This document shows, piece by piece, positions 59,356 through 64,000 of a DNA stretch of 64,000 nt. Numbering within the stretch: position 1 is the first letter of the stretch; each line of letters begins with the position of its first letter. The notes below the pieces were generated by a model that had not been told where the DNA came from, did not search any database, and saw nothing but the letters and a program-made list of their open reading frames with translations. A program made the position numbers and the translations under genes. Origin of the DNA: Chloroflexota bacterium (GTDB lineage Bacteria; Chloroflexota; Anaerolineae; CG2-30-64-16); contig JAPLHB010000135.1 in assembly GCA_026389845.1 (NCBI GenBank), forward strand, positions 1-64,000, in the 5' to 3' direction.

Positions 59356-59508
59356 TCAAACGACCTGCAGCTCACGTAACGCCTGTAACACGTGCGGCGG
59401 TTGCCACAGCCACTCGACCCGCAGCCAGAAGCCCGGCACTGCTGGAAACTGGATCGCGTTCTCTTTGACCAGGTACACCTCACCCCGGTTGACTGGCGGC
59501 TTACTCAC
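59356..59508 (-). CDS. 50-aa protein resembling the C-terminus of Uma2 nucleases
   Basis: GTG 59508 to TGA 59356-59358. Sequence segments are MSKPPVNRGEVYLVKENAIQ then PAVPGFWLRVEWLWQPPHVL. The PGFWLRVEWLWQ block resembles the end of Uma2/DUF820 restriction-endonuclease-like proteins; the catalytic part is absent. The start overlaps the antitoxin stop by 8 bp (GTGAGTAA), so it is translationally coupled. Either a remnant of a larger toxin or a genuine small partner of the antitoxin. Confidence 0.6.
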   Translation of the reverse strand: MSKPPVNRGEVYLVKENAIQFPAVPGFWLRVEWLWQPPHVLQALRELQVV

Positions 59509-59839
59509 GTGCTAATCTCGCGTTGGTTGCTCGGCGTCGGACTTCGGCTAACTCATCATTGACTTCCTGAGCGTGTTGGTCGCGATCAGCAGCATCACCG
59601 CGCTCCGAAAAATCAACGCTTTCAAGAACCGCTCGATACTGTGCTAACGGCTCGCGCACTATCTGAGTTGGCGGCGCTGTCCTTTGGATTAGCGTATCGT
59701 ATGCCGTCACATTGATGAGAACGGCCTGGGCGCGACCATGGCGGGTGACAAATACCGGCTCACCGGTCTCGACCAACTCATCGAGTACATTGCCGATCTG
59801 GGCGCGCAGATCGGTCGCCGGCATGATCTTTGTAGTCAT
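59501..59839 (-). CDS. Phd/YefM-family antitoxin
   Basis: 112 aa. MTTKIMPATDLRAQIGNVLDELVETGEPVFVTRHGRAQAVLINVTAYDTL is the Phd/YefM fold, which binds DNA and a toxin through the disordered acidic C-terminus (SERGDAADRDQHAQEVNDEL). The usual RelE/Doc-type toxin is not present. The only coupled gene is the 50-aa Uma2-tail-like ORF. Confidence 0.9.
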   Translation of the reverse strand: MTTKIMPATDLRAQIGNVLDELVETGEPVFVTRHGRAQAVLINVTAYDTLIQRTAPPTQIVREPLAQYRAVLESVDFSERGDAADRDQHAQEVNDELAEVRRRATNARLARE

Positions 59840-59943
59840 TGTACCTCTGAAACGTACAGAATTCTATATGAAATAGTAGCACGAACGTTGAATATGAGCA
59901 AGCTGGAAACTGTGAGCATCGGCCTGTCGCCTACGCGTTCCTG

Positions 59944-61995
59944 TCAATTGATCTGAAACCGCGCCACGTCCAGGTTGACGAATCCCCCCTCGGACGTCTG
60001 GCGATAGAGGATGATGGTCACACCGTCCGGCGCGGCGTCCAGCGGCAGGGCAAACGGGTAGGCGTCCCCCACTACTTCCCCCGGCAACCAGCGCGAAGTC
60101 GGGTAGGCGCCGCTGACGGGGTGTTGGCGATCGAGCTGAGCGATCTCCTTGCCCCCCTGCGTCAGCCGCACGGAAACCGACCAGTCTTCGGCCGGCTTCG
60201 CCCTGGCTTCCCAGAGCAACAGCACCACGGTCTCCCTCGTGGCTGCATTGTGGGTCGCCTGCCCCCCTGTCAGCCGCAAGTCCAGCCCGAAGTCGTGCGC
60301 CCACGGCTGCAAACCCGCCAGTGAGATATGATTCGGAGCCGCGCTCACCGCGACCACCGTCCGCCCCAGCGCGCTGAAATGCGCGTCCCGGCTGATCTCG
60401 GCCGCCACGAGCGGCAGCGCGGCCTCGGTGACAGCCAGCGGCTCGTCCTGGGCCAGTAATGTCCGTGCCTGTACGCTCGTCACGCTGCGCACGTCCGGCC
60501 GCTCGCCCCGGATTTCCGTCAGGTAGTTGAGCGCCAACGTTTCATCCAGCGTACCCACTACCCCCATCCCCGGCGCTGGTTCATCGGCCAGGATAGCCCA
60601 GCCGGGCGTCAGGCCAGTGTCTTCGGGCCGATCGTGGGAGTTGGCGCGCGGATAAGACAACGCGCCGCGGTAGATGGTGAGCGCGATCAGAGCCAACAGC
60701 AGTGCTACTCGTATTGCGTAGTGCGTATTGCGTACTGCGATTTGCGATTTGCGATTTGCGATTTGCAATCTGCAATCTGCAATCTGCAATCCGCAATCTG
60801 CATATTCCACCCCCGCCGCGATCCCCACCGCCGCCAACGCATACGCCGGCATGATGACCTGGAACCAGTTCCCCAGCCGGTCAATCCAACAGAAGACGAG
60901 GTAGATGGCGAGGGTGACGTAGAGGACGACCGCCCGTCGCCGGCCCAGCGTCGCCAGCCCCAACAGTCCGGCGACCAGCCCCGGCACGGTCAGTTCGCCC
61001 CAGATCAGACTGGGGAACTCCCGCGTAAAGAATGGCGTCAGCGACCAAGTCAGTTCGGCGCGACCCTGCTGGGTGGACACGAAGCTCCAGAACCATTGCC
61101 ACGCGCTGGCCCATTGCCCGACCCCGCGCCATTCGGGGTGTTGCGCGCCGCGCACGTAGACGTAGACGTAACTCAGCAGCGGCAGGGCGGCCAAGCCGAT
61201 CGCAAAGACGATCAGCTTCGGCCGGCGGAGCAGCTTCGATTCCGTCCGCAGCACGAACCAGAGCAGCGGCGGAATGATGATCAGCAGCGTGAGCATGTGC
61301 GCCAGGCCCACGCCGGCCAGGAACGCGATCGCCAGCAGGTAGCCATCTCGTCGCGTGCGCTCCCACCGGAAGGCCAACAGCAGAACTGCCAGTGTCCACG
61401 CCACCGCCGACGTGTATTGCTCGGTAGTGACGGCGTAGTACCAGAAGAAGTAGGTGACGCCATAGAAGGCAGTGACGAGCAGGGCGATGGGCCAATCGCC
61501 GCCTTCGTGACTTATGTCACCCTGAGCGGAGCGTGCGAAGCGAAGGGTCTCGCTCTTGATTGATGCCTGAGATTCTTCGCTCCGCTGCGCTGCGCTCAGA
61601 ATGACAGAGGAACAAGTCACCTCCAGAATCACCTGGTACAGCAGCCACAGCGCGACCAGCGCCCACAACGTCGAATAGCTCGATAGAATCGGGATCGGGT
61701 TGGCGTGTGGCCCGAAGATCAACCGGCCCAGCCGGAACCAGAGCCAGCCGCCCATCGTGTAGAGCGGATAACCCGGCGCGTTGCTCGGCCGGCCCTGCAC
61801 CTGTGCGTATTGGTGCGTGATCAGGTCGCCGCCTCGCAACTCCTCCGGGCGCAGGCCGGTGTCGAGAGTGAGGAGGTAAAGGAGGGCCAAAATCGCGAGC
61901 AAAACGAAAGGCGAAAAACGAAAAAGGCGCGCCCCGAAGCGCCGGGCATGTTCAATATCCAATATCCAATGTCTACCAGGTCGCTGATCGCTCAT
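59944..61995 (-). CDS. DUF2723 (protein O-mannosyltransferase-like) membrane protein
   Basis: 683 aa from ATG 61995. About ten membrane segments. The N-terminal LDTGLRPEELRGGDLITHQYAQVQGRPSNAPGYPLYTM matches DUF2723, a GT-C-like family (TMEM260 relatives). The C-terminus is an extracytoplasmic beta domain (about 530-683). Two inserts come from repeats: residues about 130-160 (SAAQRSEESQASIKSETLRF region, MITE-like) and about 398-428 (LQIADCRLQIANRKSQ region, GATTTGC/AATCTGC heptamers). The frame stays open through both. Confidence 0.82.
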   Translation of the reverse strand: MSDQRPGRHWILDIEHARRFGARLFRFSPFVLLAILALLYLLTLDTGLRPEELRGGDLITHQYAQVQGRPSNAPGYPLYTMGGWLWFRLGRLIFGPHANPIPILSSYSTLWALVALWLLYQVILEVTCSSVILSAAQRSEESQASIKSETLRFARSAQGDISHEGGDWPIALLVTAFYGVTYFFWYYAVTTEQYTSAVAWTLAVLLLAFRWERTRRDGYLLAIAFLAGVGLAHMLTLLIIIPPLLWFVLRTESKLLRRPKLIVFAIGLAALPLLSYVYVYVRGAQHPEWRGVGQWASAWQWFWSFVSTQQGRAELTWSLTPFFTREFPSLIWGELTVPGLVAGLLGLATLGRRRAVVLYVTLAIYLVFCWIDRLGNWFQVIMPAYALAAVGIAAGVEYADCGLQIADCRLQIANRKSQIAVRNTHYAIRVALLLALIALTIYRGALSYPRANSHDRPEDTGLTPGWAILADEPAPGMGVVGTLDETLALNYLTEIRGERPDVRSVTSVQARTLLAQDEPLAVTEAALPLVAAEISRDAHFSALGRTVVAVSAAPNHISLAGLQPWAHDFGLDLRLTGGQATHNAATRETVVLLLWEARAKPAEDWSVSVRLTQGGKEIAQLDRQHPVSGAYPTSRWLPGEVVGDAYPFALPLDAAPDGVTIILYRQTSEGGFVNLDVARFQIN
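60712..60803. repeat. Heptanucleotide array (GATTTGC/AATCTGC) inside DUF2723 gene
   Basis: CGTAGTG CGTATTG CGTACTG units, then GATTTGC x4, then AATCTGC-type units x5. The array encodes the LQIADCR/LQIANRK heptapeptides on the minus strand. Confidence 0.9.
61515..61606. repeat. MITE-like repeat inside DUF2723 gene
   Basis: 92 bp with ends TGTCACCCTGAGCG and CGCTCAGAATGACA (perfect except two positions). Contains GCGAAGGGTCTCG and GATTCTTCGCTCC. The surrounding gene stays in frame, so a target duplication or small indel must compensate for 92 not being a multiple of three. Confidence 0.9.
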
Positions 61996-62010
61996 ACCCA
62001 CACTATAGCA
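61996..62010 (-). promoter_or_regulatory. Extended -10, leaderless start of DUF2723 gene
   Basis: Minus strand TGC-TATAGT (62010-62002) ends 6 nt before ATG 61995, so the message should start at the initiation codon. No ribosome binding site is seen. An in-frame GTG at 62001 is less likely, as it lies directly next to the -10. Confidence 0.6.
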
Positions 62011-62040
62011 AACCCGTTCGTGACTGTCAAAAGCGCCCGC

Positions 62041-62069
62041 TTGCCAGACCGCGCCGCGGGGGGTATAAT
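62041..62069 (+). promoter_or_regulatory. Sigma70-type promoter of the glutamine amidotransferase-like gene
   Basis: TTGCCA (62041-62046), 17-nt spacer, TATAAT (62064-62069). Divergent from the leaderless promoter at 62002-62010. An AGGAG ribosome binding site at about 62090-62094 precedes TTG 62103. Confidence 0.8.
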
Positions 62070-62102
62070 CGGAACCCTAACGCAGTTCACAGGAGCAACG
62101 CA

Positions 62103-62837
62103 TTGAGCCATCGCCCCCTCATCGGTATTCCGGCGGCCAGCCTGGAGCCGTCGCCCGCGCGCCCGGCGCGCTATTTCCAATTCAACGGCAACTATCCGGC
62201 CTGCCTGGCAGCCTCCGGCGCGCTGCCGGTCGTGATTCCTCTGGGTCTGCCCGAAGATGCACTGGCGGATCTCTTCGCGCGGCTGGACGGCCTGTGCCTA
62301 TCCGGCGGCGTGGACGTGGCGCCGGCCGAGTACGATGAGGAGCCGCACCTCGCGCTGGGCAAAGTAGATGCGCCGCGCGACCATTCCGAGCTGACGCTGG
62401 CGCGGTGGGCGCTCGATGCCGACTTGCCGATCCTGGGCATCTGCCGGGGCATCCAGCTGCTCAACGTCGCGGCCGGGGGCAACCTGTATCAAGACCTGTC
62501 GGCGCAACTGTCCGGCTCGCTCACCCATAATATCAAGCTGTCCGAGTCGCCCTGGGAGCGCCCCACCCACAGCGTTCGCCTGGCCGCGGGCAGCCGGCTG
62601 GCTGGTATCCTGGGTGTGACCGATCTGATGATCAACAGCTTCCACCACCAGGCCGTCAAACGCCCGGCCGATGGCTTCGCCGCGGTTGCCTGGGCTGAAG
62701 ATAGTGTTGTGGAGGCGATCGAAGACCCCTCGCGTCGGTTCGCTATCGGCGTGCAGTGGCATCCCGAAGGCATGTTCCAGACCGACCCGCTCGCCCGAAG
62801 GCTTTTCGCGGCGTTCGTAGCGGCAACTCGTGGCTAG
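62103..62837 (+). CDS. Gamma-glutamyl-gamma-aminobutyrate hydrolase family (PuuD-like)
   Basis: 244 aa from TTG 62103. Class I glutamine amidotransferase fold (peptidase C26). Nucleophile elbow ILGICRGIQLLNVAAGG (Cys about 106), NSFHHQAVK, and GVQWHPEGM with the catalytic His-x-Glu. DGLCLSGGVDVAP and YDEEPH are family motifs. It hydrolyses gamma-glutamyl bonds, for example in putrescine degradation. No polyamine genes are adjacent. Confidence 0.93.
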   Translation: MSHRPLIGIPAASLEPSPARPARYFQFNGNYPACLAASGALPVVIPLGLPEDALADLFARLDGLCLSGGVDVAPAEYDEEPHLALGKVDAPRDHSELTLARWALDADLPILGICRGIQLLNVAAGGNLYQDLSAQLSGSLTHNIKLSESPWERPTHSVRLAAGSRLAGILGVTDLMINSFHHQAVKRPADGFAAVAWAEDSVVEAIEDPSRRFAIGVQWHPEGMFQTDPLARRLFAAFVAATRG

Positions 62838-62893
62838 AAGCTAAAAGCTGGAAGCTGGATTGAGTATTCAGTATCCAGCTTCCAGTATCCAAA
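62836..62893. repeat. Palindromic heptanucleotide array (GGAAGCT)
   Basis: AGAAGCT AAAAGCT GGAAGCT (62837-62857), a short spacer, then inverted CAGTATC CAGCTTC CAGTATC units (62869-62889). It separates the hydrolase from the aldolase gene, and the left arm overlaps the hydrolase stop codon. Confidence 0.85.
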
Positions 62894-62908
62894 CATCGGA
62901 GATCATCC

Positions 62909-63709
62909 TTGAACGTCGGCAAACTCATCCGTCTCAATCGCATTTTCGCTCATCCGTCCGGCCGACTCTGCTCGGTGGCGGTGGATCACCTGCTGGCCTA
63001 TGGACAAGGCCTGCCCCCTGGCCTACGTCACATCGGCTCAACCCTGGCGGCCATCGTCGCCGCACGACCCGATGCCGTGACCCTGCATAAAGGGGTCGCT
63101 GCTTTGGCATGGGCGCCGTTCGCCGGCAAGGTCCCGCTGATTCTCCAAAGCAGCTTCGTCCGGCCCGATGACTCCATCTTCGAGCACATCGCAACGCCTG
63201 AAGACGCCGTGCGCCTGGGCGCCGATGCCATCGCCATCGCCGCGTTCGTGCGGGGCAAGACCGAAGCCGCACACCTGCGCGCCGTCGCCGATCTCGTGAG
63301 AGAAGCGGCGCGTTTTGAGATGCCGGTCATTTGCCACATCTACCCGCGGCGCTTCGACGGCGAGCCGAGCGTCTCGTTCGAGCCGGCCGACGTCGCGTGG
63401 GCCGTGCGCTGCGCCATCGAGGTCGGCCCCGATGTAATCAAGGCGCCCTACTGCGGCGACGTGCAGGCGTATGCGGAGATCGTTGCCGATTGTCCGGTAC
63501 CCCTCGTCGCGGCCGGCGGCCCCAAGACGGACACCCTGGCGGCAGCCCTGGCGATGATGGCCGAAGTGATCCAGGGCGGCGGCCGCGGCGCAACCATCGG
63601 TCGCAACATCTGGGGCTTCGACCAGATCACGGCGGCCGTGCATGCGTTCAAAGCCGTGATCCACGAGGGTCTGGCGCCCGCGGAAGCGTTGCAGCGCGCC
63701 GGACTATGA
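62909..63709 (+). CDS. DeoC/LacD-family class I aldolase
   Basis: 266 aa from TTG 62909 (GGAG at 62898-62901). FAHPSGRLCSVAVDHLLAYGQG and the later DVIKAPYCGDVQAYAEIV (Schiff-base Lys in VIKAPY) match the FbaB/LsrF group of class I aldolases. VPLVAAGGPKTD is the phosphate-binding loop. It probably cleaves or forms a phosphorylated sugar such as fructose 1,6-bisphosphate or a six-carbon relative. Its stop overlaps the PfkB kinase start (ATGA), suggesting phosphorylation then cleavage in one pathway. Confidence 0.88.
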   Translation: MNVGKLIRLNRIFAHPSGRLCSVAVDHLLAYGQGLPPGLRHIGSTLAAIVAARPDAVTLHKGVAALAWAPFAGKVPLILQSSFVRPDDSIFEHIATPEDAVRLGADAIAIAAFVRGKTEAAHLRAVADLVREAARFEMPVICHIYPRRFDGEPSVSFEPADVAWAVRCAIEVGPDVIKAPYCGDVQAYAEIVADCPVPLVAAGGPKTDTLAAALAMMAEVIQGGGRGATIGRNIWGFDQITAAVHAFKAVIHEGLAPAEALQRAGL

Positions 63710-64000
63710 ATGTCGTCCGCACCACCTCGGATGGAAAACCTATGCACACACGTTGGGACGTCCTGGGCATGGGTGTGATCGCCGTAGACGACCTGCTCTA
63801 CGTCGAGCGCTTCCCTCAGCCCGATACCAAAAACCTGATCTTGACGCAATGCCGGCAAGGGGGTGGACCGACCGCCACCGGGCTGGTGGCAGCCGCCCGC
63901 CTGGGCGTCCGGGCCGCCTATTGCGCGATTCTCGGCGATGACGAGCTATCTCGCTTCAGCATCACCGAACTGGAACGCGAAGGGGTAGATTGCGCGCCGA
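63706..64000 (+). CDS. PfkB-family carbohydrate kinase, cut by window end
   Basis: The first 98 codons are present. RWDVLGMGVIAVDDLLYVERFPQPDTKN and the CRQGGGPTATGLVAAARLGVRAAYCAILGDDELS glycine-rich substrate loop are the ribokinase/PfkB N-terminal signature. The C-terminal GxGD ATP/catalytic motif lies outside the window. The start is ATG 63706 (overlapping the aldolase stop) or ATG 63742. It probably phosphorylates the sugar handled by the neighbouring aldolase. Confidence 0.88.
   Translation, partial: MNVVRTTSDGKPMHTRWDVLGMGVIAVDDLLYVERFPQPDTKNLILTQCRQGGGPTATGLVAAARLGVRAAYCAILGDDELSRFSITELEREGVDCAP

Overview
The window is a 64 kb piece of a high-GC bacterial chromosome, most likely from the phylum Chloroflexota (Anaerolineae/Caldilineae-like). 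I infer this from gene content: Thr/Pro-rich secreted proteins with lamin-tail, SH3 and SdrD-B-like domains, large GT39/DUF2723-type membrane proteins, a protealysin/emfourin pair, an EAD-type death-like domain, and abundant short intergenic repeats. The lineage is not proven; the partial 16S gene at the left edge would settle it by database search.

Layout. 1-1140 (minus): the 5' third of a 16S rRNA gene, a long leader and four tandem sigma70-type promoters. 1217-3989 (minus): recR-ybaB-dnaX. 4172-14789 (plus): HEAT-repeat protein, tatA, GAF/HisKA_2 histidine kinase, SufS-like aminotransferase, a CxxC protein, tpiA, an HExxH membrane protein, a ThiF/MoeB-type E1-like enzyme, a double-GNAT protein and aspartokinase. 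14826-17250 (plus): an accessory block with a UPF0175/DUF3368 toxin-antitoxin pair, a CopG-type antitoxin, a small unknown protein, a membrane-anchored EAD protein, and a candidate small RNA with its own promoter and terminator that carries the 3' half of a tRNA-Lys. 17288-25946 (minus): secreted PQQ-type sugar dehydrogenase, HAD hydrolase, P-loop kinase, DUF554 protein, lipid kinase, C69 peptidase and acyl-CoA ligase. 26154-28033 (plus): a secreted-type module protein and a GH-A-like glycosidase. 28079-35312 (minus): emfourin, a protealysin-like protease and a giant lamin-tail-domain protein. 35814-41757 (plus): gatC, gatA, a UDP-sugar pyrophosphorylase, a GT39-like membrane protein and a macrodomain protein. 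41760-47101: a decay zone with a broken GNAT gene, an IS66-like element, an ISKra4 remnant and a wrecked beta-helix gene. 47185-55090 (minus): a helical protein, vapBC, a 1,034-aa glycosyltransferase-like protein and three tandem SH3 lipoproteins. 55719-59270 (plus): rplI, a two-component system and a small secreted protein. 59356-61995 (minus): Phd antitoxin plus a 50-aa Uma2-tail-like gene and a DUF2723 protein. 62103-64000 (plus): class I glutamine amidotransferase-like hydrolase, DeoC/LacD aldolase and a PfkB kinase cut by the window end.

The most unusual feature is the repeat load. Heptanucleotide tandem arrays, usually built as an array, a spacer and an inverted array, sit between stop codons and the next ribosome binding site. 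A second MITE-like family has TGTCATTCTGAGCG-type inverted ends, and there are several small palindromic families. Members of these families also lie in frame inside genes (dnaX, gatA, gatC, a C69 peptidase, two glycosyltransferases and a DUF2723 protein), where they encode low-complexity heptapeptide repeats or supply the stop codon.

Functionally the window mixes housekeeping (replication/repair, translation, amino acid biosynthesis, central carbon metabolism) with cell-surface biology (secreted enzymes, adhesin-like proteins, membrane sugar transfer) and four toxin-antitoxin or defence-like loci.
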